From assembly GCA_044868295.1 (NCBI GenBank), contig JBIOWF010000305.1:1-23861 (forward strand): a stretch of DNA of 23,861 nt. Direction: 5' to 3'. The notes below the pieces were generated by a model, which was not told the origin of the DNA, did not search any database, and saw only the letters and a program-made list of their open reading frames with translations. Made by a program: the position numbers and the translations under genes. This document shows positions 1-7,006 of this stretch, piece by piece. The stretch comes from JBIOWF01 sp044868295 (GTDB taxonomy: Bacteria > Actinomycetota > Actinomycetes > Streptosporangiales > Streptosporangiaceae). The number at the start of each line of letters is the position of its first letter. Position 1 is the stretch's first letter.

Positions 1-101
1 CCCGCGTAATCTTTGCAGGACTCCCGCATGGTCGGCGTTCGCACTGCCTTGGGAATCTTGTGGTGATTTCCATGGTTGTAACCCCCCTGGAGGTGGTTCG
101 G

Positions 102-1385
102 GTGGCGCTCAGACGGCGTCGTATCAACCGGGTCGCGACGATCAGCGTGCACACATCCCCCTTGGATCAGCCGGGAACCGGTGACGCGGGGGGCATGAAC
201 GTCTACATCGTCGAGGTGGCGAAGAGGCTGGCGGCCCTGGGGATCGAGGTGGAGATCTTCACCAGGCAGACCGCCAGAGACCTGCCCCCTGTGGCGGAAA
301 TCACTCCGGGCGTCTCGGTGCGGCACGTCACGGCCGGGCCGTACGAGGAACTGGACCGTGGCGATCTGCCCGGCCAGCTCTGTGGCTTTCTGTCCGGGGT
401 GCTGCGCACCGAGGCGATGTACGAACCGGGCCGCTACGACGTCATCCACTCGCACTACTGGCTCTCCGGCCAGGTCGGCTGGCTCGCCAAGGAGCGTTGG
501 GGCGTGCCGCTGGTGCACACCATGCACACCATGGCCAAGGTCAAGAACCTGCTGCTGGCCGACGGCGACAAGCCCGAGCCCTCTCTCCGCGTACACGGCG
601 AGGAACAGGTCGTCGACGTCGCCGACCGCCTGGTGGCCAACACCACGGCGGAGGCCGAGGAGCTGATCTCGCTGTACGGCGCCCCGCCCGAGCGGGTGTC
701 CGTCGTCAATCCCGGCGTGAACCTGACCGTCTTCCAGCCCGCGTCCAAGGGCGCCGCGCGCCGCCGCCTCGGCTTACCCCAGGACGCGAACGTGCTCCTG
801 TTCGTCGGCCGCATCCAGCCGCTGAAGGCTCCCGACATCCTGCTGAAGGCCGCCGCGCGGATGCTCGTCGAGGACCCGTCGCTGCGCTCCAAGCTCGTCG
901 TGGCGTGCGTCGGCGGCCCCAGCGGCAACGGCCTGGCGCAACCCGAGCTGCTCACCGATCTCGCCGCCGAGCTGGGCATCTCCGATGTCGTACGGCTCGC
1001 GCCCCCCGCGCCGCAGGATGAGCTGGCCGACTGGTACCGGGCCGCCGACGTGACCGTGGTTCCCTCGTACAACGAGTCGTTCGGCCTGGTCGCCCTCGAA
1101 TCCCAGGCCTGTGGCACTCCGGTCGTGGCGGCGTCGGTGGGAGGCCTGCGCACGGCTGTCAAGGACGGTGTGTCCGGCCTGCTCATCGACGGGCACGACC
1201 CCCACGAATGGGCGGTGTCGCTGCGCCGGCTCGTCGAACGCCCCGCCTGGCGGGACTTCCTGTCGTCCAACGCGGTCGGGCACGCCACCGGATTCGGCTG
1301 GTCCGCCACGGCTGGGCGGCTGGTCGAGGTGTACACGGGCGTGCTGTCCCACCTGCGCAGTGTGCCGATCGCCGTCAACTCGTAG
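102..1385 (+). CDS. mshA: MshA, D-inositol-3-phosphate glycosyltransferase (mycothiol biosynthesis)
   Basis: GT-B, family 4 retaining glycosyltransferase that joins GlcNAc from UDP-GlcNAc to 1L-inositol-1-phosphate, the first committed step of mycothiol synthesis in the cytoplasm. Visible marks are the N-terminal HTSPLDQPGTGDAGGMN segment (about residues 17-33), GRIQPLK (236-242) opening the C-terminal nucleotide-sugar domain, and the EX7E motif ESFGLVALE (325-333). I chose GTG 102 because GGAGGTGG at 89-96 is well spaced before it. The frame is open from GTG 60, which would add 14 residues with no good ribosome site. The resulting 427 aa is near the actinobacterial family length. Its neighbours (YbjN protein, gpmA, phosphate two-component pair) match the mshA locus of other actinobacteria. 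Codon 225 is TTA (774-776), the rare leucine codon. Function is secure; the exact start is less so. Confidence 0.93.
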   Translation: MALRRRRINRVATISVHTSPLDQPGTGDAGGMNVYIVEVAKRLAALGIEVEIFTRQTARDLPPVAEITPGVSVRHVTAGPYEELDRGDLPGQLCGFLSGVLRTEAMYEPGRYDVIHSHYWLSGQVGWLAKERWGVPLVHTMHTMAKVKNLLLADGDKPEPSLRVHGEEQVVDVADRLVANTTAEAEELISLYGAPPERVSVVNPGVNLTVFQPASKGAARRRLGLPQDANVLLFVGRIQPLKAPDILLKAAARMLVEDPSLRSKLVVACVGGPSGNGLAQPELLTDLAAELGISDVVRLAPPAPQDELADWYRAADVTVVPSYNESFGLVALESQACGTPVVAASVGGLRTAVKDGVSGLLIDGHDPHEWAVSLRRLVERPAWRDFLSSNAVGHATGFGWSATAGRLVEVYTGVLSHLRSVPIAVNS

Positions 1386-1394
1386 GCTGGCCGC
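1383..1394 (+). promoter_or_regulatory. Leaderless-type -10 ahead of the YbjN gene, overlapping the mshA stop
   Basis: TAGGCT (1383-1388) fits the actinobacterial TANNNT -10 and is followed by 6 nt and then ATG 1395. Its first three bases are the mshA TAG stop. No Shine-Dalgarno sequence precedes the ATG. This layout would give a leaderless mRNA from inside the mshA end. No clear -35 is seen. Confidence 0.45.
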
Positions 1395-1889
1395 ATGGGC
1401 GAAAGCGGCGCGGCAGGTGTGGTGGAGTCGGCGCTGAAGGCCGCCGAGCTGTCCTACGAGCAGCCCAGGCCGGGCGCGTTTTTGGTCAAACTGCCCGGTC
1501 AGCACAAGCTGGCCACCATGACCTGGCTCGTCGTGGGCGACCAGGCGCTCAACGTGGAGGCGTTCTTCTGCCGGCAGCCCGACGAGAACCACACCGAGTT
1601 CTATCGGTGGCTGCTTTCGAAGAACGGCTCGATGTACGGCGTGCACTTCGCCCTCGACACCGCCGGTGACGTCCATCTCGTCGGCCGCGTGCCGCTGAAC
1701 GCGGTCACCGAGGAGGAGATCGACCGCATCCTCGGCTGCGTCCTCACGTACTCGGACGAGTCGTTCGACCGGGCCCTGGAGCTCGGCTTCGCATCGTCCA
1801 TCCGCCGCGAATGGGAGTGGCGGGTCAAGAGAGGCGAGTCGCTCGCCAACCTGGAGGCGTTCGCCCGATTCGCCGACCCGTCGAGATAG
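1395..1889 (+). CDS. YbjN domain-containing protein
   Basis: A soluble 164-aa protein with the YbjN / type III secretion chaperone-like alpha-beta fold. The conserved core includes HKLATMTWLVVGDQALNVEAFFCRQPDE split around residues 37-60, FYRWLLSKN, and a GDVHLVGRVPLNAVTEEEID stretch near the middle. The biochemical function of the family is not established. The gene follows mshA by 9 nt. The same pairing (Rv0486-Rv0487 in M. tuberculosis) is a conserved actinobacterial neighbourhood, which is the main support for orthology. The ATG has no ribosome site but sits 6 nt after a TANNNT hexamer, so it may be translated from a leaderless message as well as from mshA read-through. The family call is firm; the role is unknown. 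Confidence 0.85.
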   Translation: MGESGAAGVVESALKAAELSYEQPRPGAFLVKLPGQHKLATMTWLVVGDQALNVEAFFCRQPDENHTEFYRWLLSKNGSMYGVHFALDTAGDVHLVGRVPLNAVTEEEIDRILGCVLTYSDESFDRALELGFASSIRREWEWRVKRGESLANLEAFARFADPSR

Positions 1890-2013
1890 CGGTCGGGCCC
1901 AAGTGCCGGCGGCATCGGACGGCGCATCGCCGAAATCGACGCGCCCGGAATGTCCTAGATCGCCCCAGATTTAGGGAATGATCTTGAATTGGCCGGGCGG
2001 GAGCCGTACGGAC

Positions 2014-2027
2014 TAAGCTCTCTGGCC
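2014..2027 (+). promoter_or_regulatory. Leaderless-type promoter of gpmA
   Basis: TAAGCT (2014-2019) fits TANNNT and is followed by 8 nt to ATG 2028, with no Shine-Dalgarno sequence. A possible -35, TTGGCC, lies at 1989-1994 with a 19-nt spacer. This supports both the ATG 2028 start and a leaderless message. Confidence 0.5.
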
Positions 2028-2768
2028 ATGGCGACTTTGGTGCTGCTGCGGCATGGCGAGAGCGAGTGGAACGTCAAGGGGCTGTTCACCGGGTGGGTCG
2101 ACGTCAATCTCTCGTCCGCGGGCGAGGAGGAGGCGCGGCGCGGCGGGCAGCTGCTGGTCGAGGCCGGTGTGCGTCCCGACGTGGTGCACACCTCACTGCT
2201 GACCCGGGCGATCAGAACGGCCAACCTCGCACTGGAGGCGGCCGACCTGCTCTGGCTGCCGGTGCGGCGCTCATGGCGGCTGAACGAGCGTCACTACGGC
2301 GCGTTGCAGGGTAAGGACAAGTCGCAGACCCGCGCGCAGTTCGGCGACGAGCAGTTCATGCTGTGGCGCCGTTCCTACGACACCCCGCCGCCCCCGATCG
2401 CGGACGACGACGAGTTCTCCCAGTCCGGCGACTCCCGGTACGCGCTGCTGCCGTCCGAGCTCCTGCCGAGGACGGAGTGCCTGAAGGACGTCGTCGAGCG
2501 GATGCTGCCCTACTGGTACGACCAGATCGTGCCCGGGCTGGCGGAGGGCAAGACGGTCCTGGTCGTGGCGCACGGCAACTCACTGCGTGCGCTGGTCAAG
2601 CACCTCGACAAGATCAGTGATGAAGAGATCGCGGGGCTGAACATCCCGACCGGCATCCCGCTCCGCTACGAGCTCGATGACGACTTCCGCGCCATCGGCA
2701 AGGGCGAATACCTCGACCCGGAGGCCGCCAAGGCCGCCATCGAGGCCGTCGCCAACCAGGGCAAGTAA
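2028..2768 (+). CDS. gpmA: 2,3-bisphosphoglycerate-dependent phosphoglycerate mutase
   Basis: Cytoplasmic glycolytic/gluconeogenic enzyme interconverting 3- and 2-phosphoglycerate through a phosphohistidine. The histidine-phosphatase signature LLRHGESEWN carries the catalytic His at residue 9. LNERHYGALQGKDK carries the acid/base Glu region, and VVAHGNSLRALVKHLD carries the second active-site His. The 246-aa length is typical of the dPGM family. The frame is open further upstream from TTG 1989, but ATG 2028 begins exactly where family members begin (MATLVLLRHGE) and lies 8 nt past a TAAGCT -10. It is placed between the mshA pair and phoU/senX3/regX3 as in M. tuberculosis (gpm1 beside senX3-regX3). 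It ends 13 nt before a strong bidirectional terminator. Confidence 0.95.
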   Translation: MATLVLLRHGESEWNVKGLFTGWVDVNLSSAGEEEARRGGQLLVEAGVRPDVVHTSLLTRAIRTANLALEAADLLWLPVRRSWRLNERHYGALQGKDKSQTRAQFGDEQFMLWRRSYDTPPPPIADDDEFSQSGDSRYALLPSELLPRTECLKDVVERMLPYWYDQIVPGLAEGKTVLVVAHGNSLRALVKHLDKISDEEIAGLNIPTGIPLRYELDDDFRAIGKGEYLDPEAAKAAIEAVANQGK

Positions 2769-2781
2769 ACACTTAGGCACA

Positions 2782-2816
2782 CGAAAGCCCCGGCCCCCCG
2801 AGGGCCGGGGCTTTCG
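2782..2816. terminator. Bidirectional terminator between gpmA and phoU
   Basis: Perfect inverted repeat: 15-bp arms at 2782-2796 and 2802-2816 with a 5-nt loop. It begins CGAAAGCCCC and ends GGGGCTTTCG. It lies in the 62-nt gap between convergent gpmA and phoU and can serve both strands. Confidence 0.85.
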
Positions 2817-2830
2817 ATCGTGGAAGGCTC

Positions 2831-3490
2831 TCAGCCGGCGGAGGTGTCCTCCGGCCGGGAGCCGGTGACCAGGTAGACGACGTCGCGCGCGACGCGGACG
2901 GCGTGGTCGGCGTACCGCTCGTAATAGCGCCCCGCCAGCGTGATGTCGATGGCCGCCTCGACGCCGTGGGACCACTTCTTGGACAGCAGGACGCGGAACA
3001 GCCGCCGGTGCAGCCGGTCCATGGCGTCGTCGTCCTCCTCCAGCTCCTTGGCCATCTCCACGTCCCGGGACGCGATGCAGCTCCCGGTCTTGGTGATCAG
3101 CCGCTCGGCGATCGCGCCCATTTCCACGATGGTGTCGCGCAGCTCGGCCGGGATCGCCGACTCGGGGTGCCGCATCCGGGCGATCTTGGCGATGTGCTCG
3201 GCCAGGTCGCCCATACGCTCCAGGTCGGCCGCCATCCGGAGGGCGGTGATGACGGTTCGCAGATCGACGGCGACGGGCTGCTGGGTCGCCATCACCTCGT
3301 AGATGGAGGTCTCGATCTCCGCGTAGATCCGGTTGACCTCCGCATCCTGGGAGATCACGCTCTCCGCGAGCTGCAAGTCGGCGTCCAGTAGTGCGGTGGT
3401 GCTCCTCGACATGGCGGACCGCACGAGGCGGGTCATCTCCACCAGGCGGTCAGTGAGGGCTTCCAGATCTTCGTGGTAGGCGTCGCGCAT
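2831..3490 (-). CDS. phoU: Phosphate signalling complex protein PhoU
   Basis: A cytoplasmic all-helical regulator of 219 aa made of two PhoU repeats. The first starts with MRDAYHEDLEALTDRLVEM and includes the core LRMAADLERMGDLAEHIAKIA. The second includes AKELEEDDDAMDRLHRRLF and ends with ITLAGRYYERYADHAVRVARDVVY. The acidic E/D..D..E patches that bind metal clusters are present. PhoU links the Pst phosphate transporter to the phosphate sensor kinase and keeps the regulon off in phosphate excess. It is divergent from senX3, 124 nt away, the same layout as phoU versus phoR-phoP in Streptomyces. The ATG is 6 nt past a TAGCGT hexamer on its strand, so a leaderless message is likely. PHO-box-like repeats lie just upstream of that hexamer. 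Confidence 0.95.
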   Translation of the reverse strand: MRDAYHEDLEALTDRLVEMTRLVRSAMSRSTTALLDADLQLAESVISQDAEVNRIYAEIETSIYEVMATQQPVAVDLRTVITALRMAADLERMGDLAEHIAKIARMRHPESAIPAELRDTIVEMGAIAERLITKTGSCIASRDVEMAKELEEDDDAMDRLHRRLFRVLLSKKWSHGVEAAIDITLAGRYYERYADHAVRVARDVVYLVTGSRPEDTSAG

Positions 3491-3502
3491 GCCGTTACGC
3501 TA
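3491..3502 (-). promoter_or_regulatory. Leaderless-type -10 of phoU
   Basis: On the minus strand TAGCGT (3502-3497) is followed by 6 nt and then the phoU ATG. There is no Shine-Dalgarno sequence. The -35 position has no TTGACA-like hexamer and is instead close to GTTCAC-type repeats, which would suit an activator-dependent promoter. Confidence 0.5.
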
Positions 3503-3513
3503 CGCGCGATTTC

Positions 3514-3541
3514 GTGAACGAACTCCTACCACCAAATGAAC
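3514..3541 (-). promoter_or_regulatory. PHO-box-like direct repeat between phoU and senX3
   Basis: On the minus strand GTTCAT (3541-3536) and GTTCAC (3519-3514) are 22 nt apart, two turns of the 11-nt period known for Streptomyces PhoP binding units (GTTCACC-type). A further GTTCAC on the same strand is at 3588-3583, out of that register. The repeats lie where the phoU -35 should be. The middle 11-nt unit is degenerate, so this is a candidate only. Confidence 0.4.
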
Positions 3542-3601
3542 TTTTTTGGAAAGGCCGTGGTCATGCCCTATCCGGCACTCTGGTGAACCGGAAATTCCGC
3601 C

Positions 3602-3614
3602 TAGCATTTGATCC
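3602..3614 (+). promoter_or_regulatory. Leaderless-type -10 of senX3
   Basis: TAGCAT (3602-3607) is followed by 7 nt and GTG 3615, with no ribosome site. It supports the GTG 3615 start and a leaderless senX3-regX3 message. Confidence 0.5.
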
Positions 3615-4784
3615 GTGAACGAGTTGCTGGCAAGCCTCGCCGCCATGGGTGGGTTCGTCGTCGGCGCCGTCGTCATGCTGGCGATCCGCCGACAGGCGCA
3701 GTCGGAGCCCGAGCCGGACCCCGTCGACGACACATTGTCGCCGGGGGTCGCGTCGGTCCTCGCCGTGCTGCCGTCCTCGGCCGTGGTCATGGACCGCGAG
3801 GACCGGGTGCTGCGGGCGAGCTCTGCGGCCCGCGCGTTCGGGCTCGTGCGCGGTGACTCCCTCATGGCCGCTGAGCTGCTCGCGCTGGCCAGGAAGGTGC
3901 GCCGGGACGGCGAGATCCGCGAGAGCGAGATCGAGACGGCCGGCCGCAAGTTCGGCCAGGAGTCGACGACCTTCGCCGTCCGGGTGGCCCCGCTGGGCTC
4001 CCACGGCCAGGTGCTCGTCCTCGCGGAGGACCAGACGGAGCGCCACCGCGTCGAGGCCGTCCGCAGAGACTTCGTGGCCAACGTCAGTCACGAGCTCAAG
4101 ACCCCGGTCGGCGCGCTGAGCCTGCTGGCGGAGACGATCCAGGACGCGGCCGACGACCCGGAGGCGGTCACCCGCTTCGCCGGCCGGATGCAGCACGAGG
4201 CGGCGCGGCTCACCTACCTCGTGCAGGATCTGATCACGCTCTCCCGGATCCAGGGCGGCGAGCCCATCCCGACACCCGGCCGGGTCCCCATCGACGAGGC
4301 GGTCCACGAGGCCATCGACCGCTGCAACACCAAGGCGTCCTCCAAGGACATCACGCTGGTGGCCGGCGGCGCGGAGGGCCTGAACATCTGGGGTGACGAG
4401 GAACTCCTGGTCACGGCCCTGCGGAACCTGATCGACAATGCCGTCGCCTACAGCCCGGAACACACTCGCGTCGTCGTCAGCGCCCGGCCCGCGGGCGGAT
4501 CCGTCGAGGTCAGCGTCAGCGACCAGGGGATCGGCATCCCCGAGAGCGCTCAGGAGCGCATCTTCGAGCGGTTCTTCCGGGTGGACGCGGCCCGCTCGCG
4601 GGCCACCGGCGGGACCGGGCTCGGCCTCGCCATCGTCAAGCACGTCGCCGTCGCCCATGGCGGCGAGGTCACCGTCTGGAGCAAGGAAGGCTCCGGATCG
4701 ACCTTCACGCTCCGCCTCCCCGCCTTCGGCGGGACGGCGGTGGCAGCACCACGCACAACGATCCCCCAGGAGGCCGCGAAGTGA
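3615..4784 (+). CDS. senX3: Sensor histidine kinase SenX3/PhoR type (phosphate response)
   Basis: A membrane-anchored kinase of 389 aa that senses phosphate status and phosphorylates the regulator encoded next to it. An N-terminal helix (about 5-24) serves as anchor. A PAS-like region (about 45-145) follows with no extracellular domain, as in SenX3. The HisKA box VSHELKTPVG carries the phospho-acceptor His 159. The catalytic domain shows the N-box NLIDNAVAYS (Asn 275), the G1 box DQGIGIP (303-309), the F-box ERFFR (318-322) and the G2 box GGTGLGL (332-338), all intact. Its stop overlaps the regX3 start by 4 nt (GTGA, 4781-4784), so the two are translationally coupled. In Streptomyces the same gene is called phoR. 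Divergent phoU reinforces the phosphate role. Confidence 0.93.
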   Translation: MNELLASLAAMGGFVVGAVVMLAIRRQAQSEPEPDPVDDTLSPGVASVLAVLPSSAVVMDREDRVLRASSAARAFGLVRGDSLMAAELLALARKVRRDGEIRESEIETAGRKFGQESTTFAVRVAPLGSHGQVLVLAEDQTERHRVEAVRRDFVANVSHELKTPVGALSLLAETIQDAADDPEAVTRFAGRMQHEAARLTYLVQDLITLSRIQGGEPIPTPGRVPIDEAVHEAIDRCNTKASSKDITLVAGGAEGLNIWGDEELLVTALRNLIDNAVAYSPEHTRVVVSARPAGGSVEVSVSDQGIGIPESAQERIFERFFRVDAARSRATGGTGLGLAIVKHVAVAHGGEVTVWSKEGSGSTFTLRLPAFGGTAVAAPRTTIPQEAAK

Positions 4785-5470
4785 CTCGGGTACTCGTCGT
4801 AGAGGACGAGGAGTCGTTTTCCGACGCCTTGTCGTACATGCTCCGCAAGGAAGGGTTCGAGGTCGCGGTCGCGGCCACCGGACCCGAGGCGTTGGACACC
4901 TTTGACCGCAACGGCGCCGACCTCGTCCTGCTCGACCTGATGCTCCCCGGCCTGCCCGGCACTGAAGTGTGCCGCTCGCTCCGGCAGCGATCCAAAGTCC
5001 CGGTGATCATGCTGACCGCGAAGGACAGCGAGATCGACAAGGTCGTGGGTCTCGAACTGGGCGCCGACGACTACGTGACGAAGCCGTTCTCCTCCAGGGA
5101 GCTGGTCGCCCGCATTCGCGCGGTCCTGCGGCGCCAGGGCGACATCGAGGAGATGGAGACCGCGATCCTGGCGGCCGGACCGGTCCGCATGGACGTCGAC
5201 CGGCACATCGTGGCCGTCCGCGGCGACCACGTGCAGCTCCCGCTGAAGGAGTTCGAGCTGCTTGAGGTGCTGCTGCGCAACGCCGGCCGGGTGCTCACCC
5301 GGGGCCAGCTCATCGACCGGGTCTGGGGCGCCGACTACGTCGGCGACACGAAGACCCTCGACGTTCACGTGAAGCGGCTGCGCGCGAAGGTCGAGTCGGA
5401 CCCGTCCAACCCCCGCTGCATCCTCACCGTCCGCGGCCTGGGCTACAAGTTCGATCCCGCGGAAGAGTAG
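4781..5470 (+). CDS. regX3: Response regulator RegX3/PhoP type (OmpR family)
   Basis: A cytoplasmic transcription factor of 229 aa. The receiver domain (about 3-115) has the acidic pair at 8-9, phospho-acceptor Asp 52 in LLDLMLPG, the conserved Thr in MLTAKD and Lys 101 in YVTKPF. The winged-helix DNA-binding domain (about 130-226) ends with KTLDVHVKRLRAKVESDP and VRGLGYKFD, typical of the OmpR/PhoB family. The start is GTG 4781, overlapping the senX3 stop, with AGGAGG about 8 nt upstream inside senX3. It should act on PHO-type repeats such as those between phoU and senX3. The operon ends at a very stable hairpin at 5603-5649. Streptomyces naming would be phoP. Confidence 0.94.
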   Translation: MTRVLVVEDEESFSDALSYMLRKEGFEVAVAATGPEALDTFDRNGADLVLLDLMLPGLPGTEVCRSLRQRSKVPVIMLTAKDSEIDKVVGLELGADDYVTKPFSSRELVARIRAVLRRQGDIEEMETAILAAGPVRMDVDRHIVAVRGDHVQLPLKEFELLEVLLRNAGRVLTRGQLIDRVWGADYVGDTKTLDVHVKRLRAKVESDPSNPRCILTVRGLGYKFDPAEE

Positions 5471-5602
5471 GCACGTTCCATCGGGTTTCTCCGAGCGTTC
5501 CGCGACACCGGCCGATCTGGCCTCGCCGGGTGTTTCGCGAGGATGTTCGCCGAACCGGCCTCGCCGGCCGACTCGCTGTCGTCTCATCGTCCCCGAACAG
5601 CG

Positions 5603-5649
5603 GAAAACCCTTGCCTGGTACGGCGGTGCCGTACCAGGCAAGGGTTTTC
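5603..5649. terminator. Long perfect bidirectional terminator
   Basis: The arms at 5603-5624 and 5628-5649 are perfectly complementary over 22 bp around a 3-nt loop, bounded by AAAA and TTTT. It lies between convergent regX3 and the lipoprotein gene, 22 nt from the latter's stop, and would terminate both strands. Confidence 0.85.
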
Positions 5650-5671
5650 GTCGTGTCAGTGGCCCCGGGTG

Positions 5672-6268
5672 TCAGTGGTGGCCGGTGGTGGTGGCGGCCG
5701 TGGGAGAGGCGGCGGGGCTGGGAGCCGGCTGCGCGCCCACGGCGGGGGGCAGAGCGGAGAACTCCCGGCTCCGGGTGACGACGGGGACCGCCAGGGTGAT
5801 GCTGCCGGCGTTCTGGAAGTTCAGCGTCAGCCGCACGCTCTCGCCGCCGCGCAGCGACTGCTTGAGTCCCTCGACCGTGACCTGAGGCGTCTTGGCCGGC
5901 GTGTTGGGCGTCAGCTGGATCGGGCTGGGGGTCTTCACCGACGTCGCCTGCTGCCCGTTCGGCACGATGGCGGACAGGGTGTCGGGCGTGTTCGTGGTGT
6001 TCAGGATGGTCAGGTAGAGGGGTGCCGAGCCGCCCGAGGGGATCTGCCCGCCTGAGTCCGGTCCCAGAATGAACGCCTGACTGATCGTGACGCCGTTCTT
6101 TCCATAGGCCGCCTGCGAGCCGTCACCGTCGATGAGGACGCTCGCCTCGGTCGGCGCGTACGGCTTGTTCGTGTTGGCGTCGAAACCGGCGCCACACGCG
6201 GCCAGCGCAGGGGCGGCGGCGAGAAGCGCGGCAACGGCGATCACCCTGCGACGGCTGGTGCTGCTCAC
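5672..6268 (-). CDS. Secreted lipoprotein with PCu(A)C/DUF461-like beta domain
   Basis: 198 aa from GTG 6268. The N-terminus is a clear lipoprotein signal: SRRR, a hydrophobic stretch, then the lipobox L-A-A-C with Cys 25. The mature domain contains APLYLTILNTTNTPDTLSAI, which resembles the opening strands of the PCu(A)C periplasmic copper chaperone family. The Met/His copper ligands of that family are not evident, so a different ligand or a purely structural role is possible. The tail is Pro/Ala/Thr-rich and ends in HH. I preferred GTG 6268 because it puts the basic residues directly before the hydrophobic core and has AAGGAG about 10 nt upstream. The frame is open to 6316. A secreted protein between the phosphate pair and carD is also recalled from Streptomyces, so the gene is probably conserved there. 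Function unknown. Confidence 0.75.
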   Translation of the reverse strand: MSSTSRRRVIAVAALLAAAPALAACGAGFDANTNKPYAPTEASVLIDGDGSQAAYGKNGVTISQAFILGPDSGGQIPSGGSAPLYLTILNTTNTPDTLSAIVPNGQQATSVKTPSPIQLTPNTPAKTPQVTVEGLKQSLRGGESVRLTLNFQNAGSITLAVPVVTRSREFSALPPAVGAQPAPSPAASPTAATTTGHH

Positions 6269-6486
6269 GGTTCGGGGTCTCCTTGATGGGGCATGCGTAT
6301 GGGCAGGATTCACCATATCCGTGTCAAGGATCGGTCCTGGAGGCGCCCCAGATCTGCATGGTTTTGCAGGTCATCCGGTATGCCCGAGATTGCGATTCAC
6401 AGCGTAGACTGCTTGTCAAGGGCTAAAACGAGGCTTTGACCTGCAGTTATGTTGATTTCACTGTTCCGGGAGACTGTGAGCGCGTG

Positions 6487-6500
6487 GTACTCTGGAGTAC
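6487..6500 (+). promoter_or_regulatory. Palindrome covering the putative -10 of carD
   Basis: GTACTC-TG-GAGTAC is a perfect 6+2+6 inverted repeat ending 21 nt before the carD ATG. It contains TACTCT (6488-6493), a fair TANNNT -10. A DNA-binding protein on this site would cover the promoter. GGAAGGGG (6504-6511) is the likely carD ribosome site, somewhat distant at 10 nt. The rest of the gap (6269-6486) holds no gene that I can see. Confidence 0.4.
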
Positions 6501-6521
6501 AGCGGAAGGGGTACTTGTCAC

Positions 6522-7004
6522 ATGACTTTCCAGGTCGGCGACACTGTCGTCTACCCCCACCACGGGGCTGCTCGGATCGAGGCCATCACGACCCGCACCA
6601 TCAAGGGCGAGGAAAGAACCTACTTGGTGCTGAAGGTCGACAAGGGCGACCTTACCGTCCAGGTGCCAGCCGACAACGCCGAGCTCGTCGGTGTGCGCGA
6701 CGTAGTCGGCCAGGAAGGCCTGGAGCGCGTCTTCGACGTGCTGCGCATGCCGCACACGGAGGAGCCCACCAACTGGTCCCGCCGCTACAAGGCCAACCTC
6801 GAGAAGCTGGCGTCCGGCGACGTCAACAAGGTGGCCGAGGTCGTTCGTGACCTGTGGCGACGCGACAAGGAGCGCGGGCTGTCCGCCGGTGAGAAGCGGA
6901 TGCTCGCGAAGGCACGGCAGATACTGGTGAGCGAGCTCGCGCTCGCGGAGAAGACCAACGAGGACAAGGCCGAGGCCCTGCTCGACGAGGTGCTGAACTC
7001 CTGA
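6522..7004 (+). CDS. carD: CarD, RNA polymerase-binding transcription factor
   Basis: 160 aa, the usual actinobacterial CarD length. The N-terminal RNAP-interaction domain, Tudor-like (about 1-60), starts FQVGDTVVYPHHGAARIE. The C-terminal helical domain carries Trp 85 in NWSRRYKANLEKL, the residue that in M. tuberculosis CarD wedges into the upstream edge of the promoter bubble at the same position. CarD binds the polymerase beta subunit and stabilises open complexes at rRNA and many housekeeping promoters. It is followed after 2 nt by ispF, probably one operon. A palindrome over the -10 suggests control of its promoter. Essential in mycobacteria; assignment is secure. Confidence 0.97.
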   Translation: MTFQVGDTVVYPHHGAARIEAITTRTIKGEERTYLVLKVDKGDLTVQVPADNAELVGVRDVVGQEGLERVFDVLRMPHTEEPTNWSRRYKANLEKLASGDVNKVAEVVRDLWRRDKERGLSAGEKRMLAKARQILVSELALAEKTNEDKAEALLDEVLNS

Positions 7005-7006
7005 AC

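Noticed and set aside
5555..5567. Small CCGGC-CTC-GCCGG hairpin and nearby GGCCTCGCCGG repeats after regX3
   Set aside because: Short and expected by chance in such GC-rich DNA; the adjacent 22-bp stem is the credible terminator.
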